From positions 3,968,001-4,032,000 of the forward strand of contig JAKSXM010000132.1 in assembly GCA_022575985.1 (NCBI GenBank): DNA of 64,000 nucleotides. The letters are read 5' to 3'. Positions 21,640 through 34,282 of the stretch are shown piece after piece. Source of the DNA: Anagrus nilaparvatae (Eukaryota > Arthropoda > Insecta > Hymenoptera > Mymaridae). Positions within the stretch are counted from its first letter, which is position 1. Every line of letters begins with the position of its first letter. The notes beneath the pieces are model-generated. The model ran no database searches and was not told where the DNA came from. It was given only the letters and a program-made list of their open reading frames with translations. Both the position numbers and the translations under genes were made by a program.

Positions 21640-21850
21640 AAGTATCCCTAGGGGCTTCTGCACCAAAGGTCCACAGGGACTTTGACACCAAAGGTTCCAT
21701 AAGAAGAGTCCTGTAGGGACTACTGCACCAAAGCTCTCTAGGGACTTCTGCGCCAAAGGTTCCTAGGGACGTATGCACCAAAGTTCCATAGGGACTTCTA
21801 CACCAAAGGTCGCATAACAAGAGTTCCGTAGGGACTTCTGCACCAAAGGC
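21640..21850. repeat. Minisatellite, unit about 25-30 bp
   Basis: Irregular tandem copies of GGGACTTCTGCACCAAAGGT-type units, eight or so. This is the same unit as the large array at 50785-52125. Confidence 0.8.
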
Positions 21851-22854
21851 CCCTAAATTGAAAATATTCTAAATCCATTTCAGCCAACCCCTGCCGAGCC
21901 GGACTTTTTCAGATACCCCATCCAATGAACATGTTCCGTGTTAAAAAAAAAACTGTTTTAGGCTTTTTCCGAGTTTCGCAGTTAACAAGGGTAGTTCAAT
22001 ATACATAGAAGAGAAAGTTTTTATGGATCACTGATTGATCAGTTTTACTCTCCGTTTATGCCAATGGGCCTGTTAGGCCTAGGAATATAGGGCTCAATGT
22101 TATGAAATAGAGTATTTTTGTAATTTTTACTAGAACGCTGCATCTAGCAAGTTAATCAAAACAATTTTAGTTAGTGTGACTTTTTTGGCGTATCTGTCAA
22201 CTTTCGAGTCCAGTAAACCGCAGTTATTCATCACTAATTCTCTTAATGTTATCGTCCATAAATCAAAGGCACATTTCCAGCCTTCGATTGAAAATAATTT
22301 TAAAAAGACCAATTTTTTAAACTGTTGCTAAAATTGAAATTTTTGATGAAAAAAGGGTTCTAGATCTCAAAAATTTTTTATCTTTACTCATTTGATTTAC
22401 TTAAGTTGTTTTTTAAATATGTCTCTAGGTATAGAAACATAGATATTAAAATTCAAATTTTTTTAAAAAACCTAAAATTAGGACTTTATCATATCTAGCA
22501 AAAAAAAAAAAAAAAAAAAATGCAATCTTTTAGAAATAATTAAAAAGGAACAAGTAAAGAATTGTTGAAAACTTGGAGTTTATACAAAATTATTAAAACT
22601 TATAAAACATTATAAAACAATTGTGTATTTATGTTTCTAAGTAACTATTATTAATATAAGTAGCTATTATTGAAAAAAAAACTTTTAACCGGTTTGTGTA
22701 AACACAACCTAAATACATGGAACATCTTTACTTCCAGCAGAGGGCTAGGTATAATTCAAATGTTACGCAACGTTACAATACAATTTTCTAAATTTATAAT
22801 ATGTAATTATCACCTTACTAGATGTTAAGATTCTAAACTATTCTGATTCCCAAA

Positions 22855-23045
22855 ACGCGTAAATTCTAGGACCCTAAGTCAAAATTATCCCAAGTCCTTA
22901 AATCCGAATTATTCCAAATCCCTAAATCAAAATTATTCCAAGTCTATATAACTGAATTATTCCATGTCCCTAAATCGATATTATTCTAGGTCCCTAAGCC
23001 CAGATTTTTCAAAGTTCCTAAATTGAAATTATTTTAAGTCTCATT
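22855..23045. repeat. Tandem repeat, unit about 28 bp
   Basis: Six to seven copies of a unit like aaattattccaagtccctaa with small changes, followed by a C run (23048-23059) and the phrase ccccctccccataaacat, which recurs at 52305. Confidence 0.7.
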
Positions 23046-23339
23046 TGACCCCCCCCCCCTTAATTTTCAAGTTTTTAGGTACCCCCTCCCCATAAACATT
23101 TTCCATGTTAATATTGTTTTAATTTAGCTTCTATAGTGTAAATTATACTCAAGATCGTTTCGGGCGCTCTCTCCGACACTGGTGTTTTCTCACAGCACAT
23201 TTTGAAATGTGAGATTTTTTAACCATATATTTGTTTATAATATGTATTTTTTAATAAAAGATTTTAATGCATTTCAGTATTAGGTACAAAAATAAAAAAA
23301 GAAGGAAAATGTTTATTTCTTTAAAAAAATACGTTATGT

Positions 23340-23705
23340 TAAATTTTTAATATTTTTGGGTCATAAAAGCCTGAATTTCCATATCTGGACAACTTAGATC
23401 AAAATTCTGCTTGGCTCATAATAAAGATCTTTCAATTATAGGGATAGGTATTATAGCAAATTTTTCCCTAAAGCCATTCAGTAATGAATTATAGCTAATT
23501 GTTTATACGTTTTAGAGCATTTTAAACTTTTATTTATAAACAATCAGCTTTAACTCTTTATTGAAAAGGTTTAGCGAAAAATTTCCCACAATGCCTCCCC
23601 CTAGAATTGAATGATTTTCAATATGAGCCAAGCAGAATTTTGATCTAAGCTGCCCAGATCTGGGAAGTCAGGCTTTTATGACCCAAAAATTTCAAATTTT
23701 AACAT
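23340..23705. repeat. Inner inverted repeat of the 3.6-kb foldback
   Basis: gggtcataaaagcctgaatt (about 23358) is inverted near 23678, and tgcttggctcataataaag (about 23408) against tttcaatatgagccaagca (about 23614). The arms are about 160 bp with a short centre. Confidence 0.7.
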
Positions 23706-25055
23706 GACGAAACATTTTCAATATTTTTTTATATTCTTGGATTTTCTTTTAGGATTTTCAAAGCTTCCATATAAATTTTGTTATTAGTGAAAATACAAAA
23801 CTCCTATTCATGAGAATCGTATAATTTAGTCCCAAGTTTTGTTCAAAGAATTTTGTTCCACGAAAAGTAAAAAATATGCAATATTGGATTTTCTTTTGAG
23901 ATTTTTCCAATTTTCTGATTAAATTTGTAATCAGCAACTGCAGGACCCTAACGGGTAAGATTTAAAAATAGTTCCGATGCACTAAAGAGCTTCTAAACAA
24001 AGTTCTATAATTAGGGTTTTTTTGGGATGAGAGCTTTATGAGGGTAGACTGGGGGTATTTTTCTCTTTTTTAGCTAATTAATCCGTTATTTGTTAGACAA
24101 ACGTCAATATCTATCGGTTAAAAATTTTTGTTTTAACATGGAACATGTTTATAGGCAGTAAGTTACTAAGTAACTAGTAACAGTTACTACTATAATAATA
24201 GTTACTTAGAAACATAGATACACAATTGTGTAAAATGTTTTATAAGTTTCAAAAATTTTGTATAAACTCCAAGTTTTCAACCATTTTTTACTTGTTCCTT
24301 TTCAATTATTTCTAAGAAATTGCATTTTTTGCGAGGTATGATAAATTAAAGTCCTAATTTTAGGTTTTTTAAAAAAATCTGAATTTTAATATCTACGTTT
24401 CTAGAGCCATATTTAAAAAGCAAATCAATGCAAAGTAAATCAAATGAGTAAAGATAAAAAATTTTTGAGATCTAGAACCCTTTTTTCATCAAAAATTTCA
24501 ATTTTAGCAACAGTTTAAAAAATTGGTCTTTTTAAAATTATTTTCAATCGAAGGCTGGAAATGTGCCTTTGATTTATGGACGATAACATTAAGACAATTA
24601 GTGATGAATAACTGCGGTTTACTGGACTCGAAAGGTGACAAATACGCCAAAAAAGTCAGACTAACTAAAATTGTTTTGATTAACTTGCTAGATGCAGCGT
24701 TCTAGTAAAAATTACAAAAATACTCTATTCCATAACATTAAGCCCTATATTCCTAGGCCTAACAGGCCCATTGGCATAAACGGAGAGTAAAACTGATCAA
24801 TAAGTGATCCATAAAAACTTTCTTTTCCAAGTATATTGAACTACCCTTGTTAACTGCGAAACTCGGAAAAAGCCTAAAACTGTTTATTTTTAACACGGAA
24901 CATGTTCATTGGATGGGGTATCTGAAAAAGTCCGGCTCGGCAGGGGGGGGGCTTAAATGGATTTAGAATATTTTCAATTTAGGGGTCTTTGGTGCAGAAA
25001 TCTCTAGGGACTTATTTACACATTGATATTGAACTCGATACGATCAAAGCTTTAT

Positions 25056-25391
25056 ACTCCTCACCATTCATACCCCAAAATTAAAATAATACTTCAACTT
25101 TTGCCTAATATGGTCAGCTTCGCTCTACCCGTCATTGACGGTATAATACTATTAAAGTATTAATTTTCGCCAACAAAATAAGGCTTTAATTTTTAACGGT
25201 TAATACTATTTTTATTTATATTCTACTGCTCAAAATAATTATTTTTTAATTTCTATATAAGTTTCTAATGAATTTGAAAAAATAACCTATTTTAGTTAAG
25301 GTAACCTATATAAACTTTTTTTTTTAATAATTAAAATATTATTTAAAATTCTTAAAATTTCGTTAAAATTTTCATAAATTAAAGTATTATA
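25056..25391. other. Intergenic before the IR3 unit
   Basis: AT-rich with no gene. The duplicated unit begins at about 25394, where identity to 33640 onward starts abruptly. Confidence 0.6.
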
Positions 25392-25393
25392 TT

Positions 25394-25823
25394 GATATTA
25401 GTTGTTGGGGTATTTTTACTAAATAAAGATAAAGTAAAAGAACAGAACTTAGATTTGGCAGACACTTGTTTGAAAAAATTTTATTCCGAAATTTGGCAAT
25501 TTTATGGAAATAGACAAGACAGTTATAATGCCCATCAAAATAGTCACCTAGTACATTATGTACGGAATTGGGGTCCTCTTTGGTCTACTTCGGCATTCTC
25601 TTTTGAGGATCGAAGTGAGATTATAGGTAGCATGGTATACGGTAACTCCAACATTGGTAAAGATTTAACCAACAAATTAAAATTACAGATACAATATCAT
25701 TGTTTAAAACAAAATGTGTTAATGAATAATATTGAAAATAAGAAAAAATCTTCCAACGTTCAACCTCTTGGGAAAGAGGATATCATAAAATATCTTCGTG
25801 ATAAAGAAAGATCAGCTATATAA
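25394..25823 (+). pseudogene. CACTA/En-Spm-like transposase fragment (unit of IR3)
   Basis: Encodes about 143 residues containing HYVRNWGPLWSTSAFSFED, the hallmark of the domain found C-terminal to TNP2-type CACTA transposases (DUF4218-like). It is preceded by VGVFLLNKDK, a leucine-rich segment typical of that domain, and NAHQNSHLVHYV. The 5' side is cut at the unit boundary. Its twin before IR4 goes further upstream. It is too short to be an active transposase; it is a passenger of the duplication. Confidence 0.65.
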
Positions 25824-25976
25824 AAATTTTGCAATTCTAATAATTTTTTAATCTATGATCGTTTAAAAATCCACAACCTATTCTACATATCAAAAATTTA
25901 TATTGAATGTAGGACCAATAATAATCCATAATTTAATTATTATTTAGTAAATATTAATATTCATTTAATTTTTTAG

Positions 25977-26036
25977 GAACAGCTTGAATGTTTGTTCGAA
26001 GCAGCATCATCATTTAATCAGCTACTAAATTTATGA
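25977..26036 (+). pseudogene. RPTP last exon remnant before IR3
   Basis: Acceptor TTTTTTAG then 20 codons EQLECLFEAASSFNQLLNL-stop, matching the last RPTP exon at 6957-7016 (EQLEYLYEAALSFNQLLNY). No other RPTP exon lies upstream. Confidence 0.85.
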
Positions 26037-26519
26037 TTATTTTTATTTTTTTTAAATTTTGGCACAATTTAAAATAGTGAATTTAATTTTAAGATAATAT
26101 TTTTAAAAACTAAAGGCTTTATTACAAATTTATAAAAATTTTTTGAATATTGTTTTTATCTTTCGAAGATACAATCGTGCAATTTTATCAATATTAAGCC
26201 AGAAATACCTTGAATAAAAATTACACACAAAAAATATTTGCTTTATAATTATTTAAAAAAATATTAAAAATAACATAATTATTATTTTAAAATTAAATGA
26301 CTTTAAAACATGCAAATGTCAAAATAAGAAAATCAATTTTTTCAATTGCAAAAATAAATAATTTTATACACGAAAACAAAAAAAAATATTTTTTTAAATA
26401 TTTTTATTTATAGATTGAGTGACAAGCTAAAAAAATTTATTACTATTTTTGAGCCAGGATAAAGTACAAGCAATAAAAAATATATTTTAATCCTGTTTAA
26501 TAATTCAAAAAAAAAAAAA
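26037..26519 (+). promoter_or_regulatory. 5' flank of IR3
   Basis: Same block as before IR2, with the A run (12 bases) ending at the ATG. Shared with IR4 and IR5. Confidence 0.35.
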
Positions 26520-28551
26520 ATGAAGTATTTATCAATTATTAAGTTGTCTTTTGATTTGACATTAATATATTTATTAATTATTAATTGTGATACCATGAAT
26601 AGTTCTATACTTTATAACAATTTTTCAAATTCTAATATCGGAAATCTGAATGTTGGTATTTCATGTTTGTCTGATTTTCTGAGTTACTCTTTGACCAAGA
26701 CTCAACCAATATCACTTTTTACAAGTGTATCACGCTTTTCCTCACCAGCAAACAATTTTATCATACAAAGTTTAATGGATTCTAATTTATCTTTATATTC
26801 GGTATCAGAAAATCTTAAATCAAAGTCTTTATATTCTACAAGTTCATATTCGATTTTATTGATTGATAAAGCAAGTGCTTTGGAGTCTTACAAATCAACG
26901 GAATTATTATATCTTTGCTCGAGAAACTGCTTACTCTTCTTTGTAATTCTTACCAAACAATATTTGAATCAAAAAAGTTTCTTGGCAGATGCTTCATATT
27001 TGGTACAGGTTTTATGGAAAAGAAAAATTCACAATGTTGTAATTAGTGGACTTATAAAAAAGGAATTTTGGTTAGCTAAATCAATCAAGTTTAGATCCAA
27101 TGAATTTTGTACTCCTGATGAGCCGATGATTATAGGGTCACCCTGTATTTCACAAAATTATTATTATAATTTGAAAAAAGAAATCTTTAGTGAATTAGAA
27201 TTTGAAAATTGTATTATGAAATCTGGATTTATTGATACGACTTATTATTCACAATCAACTAATAGTGATAAGGGTGTTGAAGGAACTTCTGTAATAATTT
27301 TGGACACCGTAGCGCAACATTTCAATTTTCAGATAAAGTATAGTTTAATACCCTTGGCGAACGAAAAAGATGTTATTCCAGTCGTGTCAGCAAAATTAAA
27401 AAATGATTTTCAATTTGTCTTATGTGGCTTTGATGAAGGGCCTTCAGAACACGTAGACTATCTAACACTGTATGATGTAAGTTTTAATATTTGAAAATCA
27501 ATTAAATTAATTTTTTAACATTGAATTATTATTTAAGATAACTTCAATTAACTGGCTTGTATCAATAACATCTGAAGTAACATTGAAAGATTTACTAACA
27601 CCATTGAATTATGAAGTTTGGATAATTTTAATAACTTTGTTCATTACTTCATCATTTCTGATTGTTTTATTTAAAATTGAAGTTCAAGGAGTAGTGGGAT
27701 TATTTGGCTTATTGATTGGTATTACTCTGGCTCGGCAGCCAATAAGGATATCTCATCGTATATTTTTCATAACTTGGGCTTTAGTTGGTTATATTTTGAG
27801 TCAATATTACATTTCATCTTTATTTAGTGATTTGGTCATTTCTTCACATAAAAAAATTGAAAACGTTGAACAATTAATTAAATCAGGTTTAAATTTGATA
27901 GTATCAAAGTACGATGCTTACATATACAATTCAACCGATCCAAGTATCGAAAATAATAAAATTGATTACTATTTTCGCGATAATGTTAAGTACTACGATT
28001 TTAATTTATATTATAAAACCTTACGTTCAATGGTTGAAGGTAACATATCAAATATTGCAATACTTAGACAGCAAGCATATTCAATAATTAATTATGAAGC
28101 ATACACTACATTTTATGTTTTACCTGAAAATGTTCATACATCCATTACGACAATAGCTTCGATACGCAATTTACCAAATATTAAAAACATTAATAAATTA
28201 ATTACAAAATTACGAGATACTGGATTAATTAATTTTTGGATTAAAAATTTTATGGATAATAGATATCCCAAACCTAAAGCAAAATCTAATAAAAATATTC
28301 ATTTACAGGAACTTGTGCCTGTATTTATTGTCTTATTCATGGGGTATTTAATTGGAACAATTATTTTTTTCATTGAAATTTATTACTTTTATTTTGTAAT
28401 TAAAAAAAAATATCCATACAAATATTGCAATAGCCAAAGAAGAATTATAAGAATGAATAAATCAAATAAAAAATATTTTACTTATAAAAAAAATAAAAAT
28501 GGAAAATCTAAAATTAATAAAACTTTAAAGCCTATTAAGTATTGTCCTTGA
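26520..28551 (+). CDS. IR3: ionotropic-receptor-like protein, intact
   Basis: Exon 1 26520-27476, intron 27477-27537 (GTAAGT...AAG, 61 bp), exon 2 27538-28551: 656 aa, the same length as spliced IR2. It has the same layout: signal peptide, N-terminal domain with CSRNCLLFFVILTK, S1 GVEGTSVIILDTVAQHFNF, SINWLVSITS, four hydrophobic segments, and a Lys-rich tail ending KPIKYCP. It differs from IR2 mainly in SYSLTKTQPISLF near the N-terminus and SSHKKIENVEQLIK in S2. It lies in a 4.5-kb unit almost identical to that of IR4. Ligand and expression cannot be inferred. Confidence 0.85.
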
Positions 28552-28888
28552 TTAAATTTTTGAATTTAATATTTTATGAAATTGTTTTTTTTTTTGATGT
28601 AGAAAAGATTCTTTTTATAAATGGCAATATAATACGTGTTTGCAGAAAAAATTTAATAAAATTATTTAAGAGATTTTATTTGAAAAATTCATCGGAAAAT
28701 TTTCAATCTGATGAAAAATTATGTGTCTTTAAATATTCAAATATTTACAATATTTTAAACTCATTAGTTATAATTAAGGTGATGCTCTTGATTATTAAGG
28801 TATCTTGAATTTATTTAAAAATGATGGCAGAGCCTAATGAAATAGAAAAATTATAAAAATTTAAGGGTTTTAGAACTAAAATTTAACA
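28552..28888. other. IR3 3' flank
   Basis: Non-coding, same as behind IR4. It ends where it is fused to the truncated BEN-like sequence (acattaatacctacagaac, about 28885). Confidence 0.6.
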
Positions 28889-29745
28889 TTAATACCTACA
28901 GAACAAATGATTATCGATAATGACCCTGATGAAGATGAGGATGCTGAATCAGTTGATTATGAAAGTGAAGGCAGTGCAGTTTTTGTTAGTGGAAGAATAA
29001 AAAGACAAACAAAAACAAACAGATCTAGAAATAATAAAAGAAGAAAAAGTAAACTAAAATTATTTTAAAAATTAACATTAATGATCACATAAACGGCCTT
29101 ATAATGCTTTTTCACTTTTATTTTCAGTTTACAGAGAACCAATTTTTGATCTAAACTTTGAAGATTTTCATTTCCATGAATGTGCTCGTCAAAGCGTAGA
29201 CGAAAGTCAGTTGGCAAATTAGATAAAGTACAAATTAATTTGTTGAAAATGGACAATTTAAATGTAATTTTTTTCTTAATGGTCTTTTTTAATCTACATG
29301 CAGAGTGTAGAATTAGGTAACTGAGTTTACTGCAAAGTAACAAACGTAAGATATGCACTTGGTGCTCCTGATGCTGGTAAAGTTACTACTCGTTTGATAG
29401 CTGGTATTTTTAAAGCGTGTACAAGAAAAGGGCAACCATCAAGACACGCTAAACATCCTATCAATCAACCGATTGTTGATCTTCACCAGTACGCTTTTAG
29501 AGTTATAACTAGTTAGTACTAAGTTTATATAAATAAGTTTTTTTTTTTAATTACTATTATAATTAAATAAATATTTTGTAGCATTTGCCATATGGGTTCA
29601 AGGCAAGGAAGGTATGCAAGTGAATATGAGTGTAGATAAAATTAATAGAGCCATAACCCAAAAAATATAAAAACTGATAGCTAAAATAAAAGAAAATGAA
29701 TTGTATGGAACATCATATGAAAATAGATAAATAGAAAATTTGATT
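28889..29745 (+). pseudogene. Truncated BEN-like pseudogene behind IR3
   Basis: Starts in the middle of the second exon (from TACCTACAGAACAAATG) and then follows 17868-18720 with the same exon borders. It shares the in-frame TGA (SVELGN-stop) and has lost 15 bp near 29414, compared with TTAGAAGCAATCAAA in the first copy. The shared stop shows that the gene was already dead before this duplication. Confidence 0.65.
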
Positions 29746-29899
29746 CATGCTTAATTTATGTTTTTTTTCATTTTAAGATCAAAAATATAAGAATTATTTT
29801 TTCATTGTTTAAATTTATTGTATTTCATAATTTTAAAGTTTATAAAAATTTTTTAAGCACATTTATATTTAGAAATTATTACAATAAATGAGAGAATTT

Positions 29900-30878
29900 T
29901 TTCCAATAAAAACTTAAATATAATTAAATATTGCAAATTAGTTTTATTATTTTTTAAAAATAAATTTAGTAAGAAAGAAGAATTTTAAGTTTATTAATTA
30001 ATATTTATCAATAAAAACTTACAATTAGATAAATGTTATGTTACTGTGTTTTAAATTTTTGATTTAAAATATAATATTTCTTATTAATATTTGTACAGAA
30101 AAAAGTGCAATTTTATTATTGATAAGTCTGTTTTTCTTACTTATGTTGAAATACATATAAAAAATTTATTTTTCTTTATAAATTTAAAAAAATCATAGAT
30201 TTAATAGTTAAAATAAAGCTTTCTGATTAAATCTTTACTCCGTCAAGTTTGACTGTGTTAGTTTATTTATTATGTTTCTGTGTTATTAGTTTTATTTATT
30301 TTATTAAATTATTTTGTATTAAATTAATATTTTATATAAAAATAAAAATTTATTTTTGCTTATAGCTTACTGAAATTTTATTATATGTAAGTACACCTAC
30401 TTTTTTATAATTATACTTATTGAGTCCGGCCCTTCCCCACTTCAAAAGAAAATTAGAGCTGTGAAACGGGGATTCTTATAACTTTAGGCTTGGCTTGAAT
30501 TAATAATAAGTAAAAGTTTTGAAAAGTCACACTTTTTCTATTTAACTTCATAACTTTTTTAATTTTTAATATTTTTCATTGATTGTAGTTCAATTTATGC
30601 AATAACTCATGTACTTTATGGTGTTTTTTTTAAAGACCATTCTGAACCGAGTTGTGATACGGCGCGATTGAGAACTTTATTTTCAGACACCAACTTCAGC
30701 TTCATCTCAATTTGTAAAATTTTTTTTGAATTAGAAAATTTTTTCAAAAAAAAGTTTTGGTAATTTGCAGTAAAAATAATAAAACTAGAGAAAAATTCAA
30801 GAAAATTTATAGATTCTTTACGATTCGGAAAACAAAAACATGATTGTTGTATTATAAATTAATTTTTTTACAAATTAG
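29900..30878. other. AT-rich intergenic
   Basis: No gene recognised. A less AT-rich patch near 30425-30480 (gtccggcccttccccac) has no clear identity. Confidence 0.4.
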
Positions 30879-31511
30879 TTAATCGAGTTTATCATTAACA
30901 AAAAATTAAGGCCCTCTGAAAACCTAGATTTTGCATATCCAGGAGTCAAATGCATGATTGTTTATTTAAAATTATTTGCAATTTATATTGTTTACGCTAA
31001 AAACTATTAGGACTATAAAGAGGCCCCTCTGAAAATTATTTGATAATTTTTATTATGAGGCCTTAAATCCTATAGACTAAAAAATACTAAAAAAATTGCA
31101 TATCCAGTTAATAAAACGAAGTTTAAATTATGAAATTACTAGCCGACTAACATGATTCATAATAGGTCTTGAAGTCTCTAAGTCTATAGTACCAAAATAG
31201 TACACGAGATACTAATACTAAAATGCTAGATTCTGTTCGTGCGGGAGAAACACGTCGATTCCATAAGAAATAAATTATCTTCGGGATTAGACAGCCTCTC
31301 CAATACCTTTTTAAATATGTTTCTGTAATTAATAATTATAACTTTACTCGGGACAGAACTAGGCTCCTCTGAAAACTCTAAATGTGTTTTAATAATTATA
31401 AATTTGCAGTGAAACATGATTTTCTTAAGCAACAGAAACAGAATAAAATGCAATACAGGAGGGGGGGTAGAGCCAACTCTTGCTAGTAATTTTATAATAT
31501 AGAGAGATATA
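30879..31511. repeat. Repeat block, copy of 19957-20587
   Basis: Almost base for base the same as 19957-20587, including aaggccctctgaaaacctag and gagattctgttcg-like text. Non-coding. The G run near 31459 is shared as well. Confidence 0.8.
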
Positions 31512-31712
31512 CACGGTCTTTGAGTGCTGGACGTGGTATTTTCAAAGTCATATGACAAAATTAAATTCATAGGTTAGTATGAATGAGAGATCTCCGTATT
31601 TCGCCTTAACTTATACTACGAATTATAGTATTAGTGTATACTAATTCAAACCCATAATTTTTTATTTGTCATTTGACTTCGAAAATACCACGTCCAGCAC
31701 TCAAAGACCGTG
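31512..31712. mobile_element. 201-bp MITE with TA target duplication
   Basis: The ends CACGGTCTTTGAGTGCTGGA and TCCAGCACTCAAAGACCGTG are inverted, with arms of about 40 bp. TA stands on both sides (31510-31511 and 31713-31714). The paralogous block at 20583 shows the empty site with a single TA. This fits a Tc1/mariner-type non-autonomous element. Confidence 0.85.
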
Positions 31713-31713
31713 T

Positions 31714-33112
31714 ATGTACATTAGAGTGTGTCTTATTTTTTTTTTTCGATATTTTTTGGCTCTCCCCATTTTTTTCGAATATTTAGGTCATAAAAAACCC
31801 CCAGCTCCAAGGATGTTGATTTTCGATTTTTTAACCCTTGCCACCGAGCACTTGAATTTTCCCATTTAAATAACATGGGAATTTCGGGTTTTTAGCTATA
31901 CAAATTTTTACAAAATCCAAAAAGTGTTTTAAAAAGCTAATTTTTACTGAAGACATACTTTTATTTGTTGTAAAGACGTGTAAAGGCCCTGCATTAATTC
32001 CAAAGAGTATTTTGGGGCTAGAAACGCAAATTTACATGTTGGCTCAATCTTATAAAACAGGGTTTTTTGGTAATTGTAGATATAATGCTACAACCTCAAA
32101 AATGAACCAAAATACTTCGGGTTAGTCTAATTTTTTTGGGTGTAAATGTCAACTTTCAAATGCCGTAAACTTCTTTTTTTTTATCACTGATTCTCTCAGC
32201 GCTATAGTCAATTAACCTACTGGTAATTTTCGACTAAAAATAACCAATTTTTGAATCTTTTTAAACTGCTGTCAAAAATGTAATTTTTGACGAAATTGAG
32301 CTTTATAGGTCTAAAAAATTATCTACAAGCTTCAAATTTACAAAAATTTTTTACTCTGCTTTTCAATAAATTATTAACCAGAGATGATACTTTAAAGTCA
32401 TAGTCCCAATTTCAGGGTTTAAAAAAAAATCAATTTTTATCATTATCTTTGAAAAACAATATCTTAAAAACTACTTAAAGAAAAGAGACGAGTAAAAAAT
32501 TTTTGCAAACTTGAAGCTTGCAGAAAACTTTTAAAGCCTATAGAAATCAATTTTGTTGAAAATTACAATTTTGGCAGCAATTTAAACAAATTTAAAAATT
32601 GGGCCTTTCGGGTCAAAAATTACCAATAGTTAATTTGATATAGCGGTGAGAGAATCAGTGATAAATATACACGGTTTACGTCGTTTGAAAGGTGACACTT
32701 ACACCAAGAAAAGTAGAATAACCAGAAGTGTTTTGGTTAATTTTTGAGGTTGCAGCGATTTATTGAAAATAACCGAAAAACTCTATTTTATAAGATTGAG
32801 CCAACATGTAAATTTGCATTTCTAGCCCCAAAATTCCCTTTGGAATGAATGCAGGTCTGTTTGCATGTATTTACAACATACAAATGTATGTTTTCAGTAA
32901 ATTTGGCTATTGTAAAAATTTGTATAGCGGAAAACTCAAAATTCCCATGTTATTTAAATGGAAAACTTCAAGTGCTCGGTGGCACGGGTTAAAAAAATTG
33001 AAAATCAAAATCCTTGGAGCTGGGGGTTTTTTAAGACCAAAATACTCGAAAAAAATGGGGGGAGCCAAAAAATATCGAAAAAAAAAAAATTAAGACACAC
33101 TCTAATGTACAT
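31714..33112. mobile_element. 1.4-kb foldback element
   Basis: The ends ATGTACATTAGAGTGTGTCT and AGACACACTCTAATGTACAT are inverted, and arms of about 600 bp match with drift (for example the gctgggggttttttaagacc text near 33019 against cataaaaaacccccagctcc near 31788). The centre is near 32410. A left-arm relative is at 20588-21190, and the start of a diverged relative is at about 63420-64000. No coding capacity. Confidence 0.75.
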
Positions 33113-33459
33113 ACTAGGCAGTTCCAAATTACAACCAGGTCTGTTATTAGTGAAAATGTCCCATGCTCGTTGGTTGTGTGTACAATCAAACCGGTTATAA
33201 ATTTCTTTCTATATTTTTCCTATTTTATGAAAAAAATATTTATAGTCCCAAAAATTTAGAAAAAAAGGGGGCTTCAACTTAATTTTTGTTCTTATAACTA
33301 TAAAAGGTAAAACTGTTCTTGATAATTTACCTGATATTAATACCAGTGAGTATGTGTTATGAAAATAAATGCATTCTATTTTTTTGGGAGTCGTTCGCCA
33401 GTTCACTACTTTAATATTTACATCATCAGCTACAGCAGAGTATAGTTTAAAAAATAAAT
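33113..33459. other. Intergenic with repeat end
   Basis: Contains tgctcgttggttgtgtgtac...ccggttataaatt (33162-33202), the complement of the phrase found at 50688-50722 and, in altered form, at 22686. No gene. Confidence 0.5.
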
Positions 33460-34069
33460 TAGGTGACCTTGATAAAGTTATATTAGAAATTAAAGTGCCG
33501 TCTGCGTTTCATCGACTGCCATGAAAAATTTCGGAATTTCCAGATTTTAAAGCTTATGAATGGTAGGATTGTCTTTTTTACTACTCAGTACTAATTTTTT
33601 AGAATCATTTGCTTCAAAAAAATATTTTCAGTACTGGCTGATATTAGTTGTTGGGGTATTTTTACTAAATAAAGATAAAGTAAAAGAACAGAACTTAGAT
33701 TTGGCAGACACTTGTTTGAAAAAATTTTATTCCGAAATTTGGCAATTTTATGGAAATAGACAATACAGTTATAATGCCCATCAAAATTGTTACCTAGTAC
33801 ATTATGTACGGAATTGGGGTCCTCTTTGGTCTACTTCGGCATTCTCTTTTGAGGATCGAAGTGAGATTATAGGTAGCATAGTATACGGTAACTCCAACAT
33901 TGGTAAAGATTTAACCAACAAATTAAAATTACAGATACGATATCATTGTTTAAAACAAAATGTGTTAATGAATAATATTGAAAATAAGAAAAAATCTTCC
34001 AACGTTCAACCTCTTGCGAAAGAGGATATCATAAAATATCTTCGTGATAAAGAAAGTTCAGCTATATAA
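33460..34069 (+). pseudogene. CACTA/En-Spm-like transposase fragment (unit of IR4)
   Basis: Longer twin of the fragment at 25394. Upstream residues GDLDKVILEIKVPSAFHRLP-stop-KISEFPDFKAYEW (33460-33567) and, after a frameshift, ESFASKKYFQYWLILVVGVF are typical for the same CACTA-associated domain. The WGPLWSTSAFSFED hallmark follows. At least two stops and one frameshift precede the open part (33560-34069). From 33640 on it is almost identical to the IR3 unit. Confidence 0.65.
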
Positions 34070-34222
34070 AAATTTTGCAATTCTAATAATTTTTTAATCT
34101 ATGATCGTTCAAAAATCCACAACCTATTCTACATATCAAAAATTTATATTGAATGTAGGACCAATAATAATCCATAATTTAATTATTATTTAGTAAATAT
34201 GAATAATCATTTAATTTTTTAG

Positions 34223-34282
34223 GAACAGCTTGAATGTTTGTTCGAAGCAGCATCATCATTTAATCAGCTACTAAATTTATGA
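34223..34282 (+). pseudogene. RPTP last exon remnant before IR4
   Basis: The same 20 codons as before IR3, with the intact acceptor TTTTTTAG, ending QLLNL-stop. Confidence 0.85.

Larger units (their letters stand above)
21435..25055. mobile_element. Large foldback (inverted-repeat) element, about 3.6 kb
   Basis: Outer arms of about 1 kb: 21435-22680 and 24160-25055 are inverted copies (for example GAACATGTTCCGTG near 21926 against CACGGAACATGTTC near 24894, and atgccaatgggcctgttagg near 22059 against its complement near 24760). The left arm contains a 200-bp minisatellite that the right arm has reduced to about one unit. An inner inverted repeat lies at about 23340-23700. No ORF of note; the 60-residue frames at 22130 and 24523 are the same arm read on opposite strands. 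Confidence 0.75.

Noticed and set aside
22130..22312. Small conserved protein found twice (22130 minus, 24523 plus)
   Set aside because: The two frames are the two arms of one foldback element read from opposite strands; conservation comes from the inverted repeat.
26408..26596. Minus-strand frames over the IR start regions (also 13199-13384 and 44190-44375)
   Set aside because: They are shadows of the conserved IR N-terminus and upstream block, with no motif of their own.
28542..28808. Protein of 88 codons behind IR3 (also 36826-37053)
   Set aside because: Composition is that of AT-rich 3' flank; it is shared only because the unit is duplicated, and no counterpart is open behind IR1, IR2 or IR5.
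31226..31570. Frame of 114 codons, minus strand, with a partner at 20304-20531
   Set aside because: Lies in non-coding repeat DNA; the end is created by the MITE insertion, and no domain is visible.
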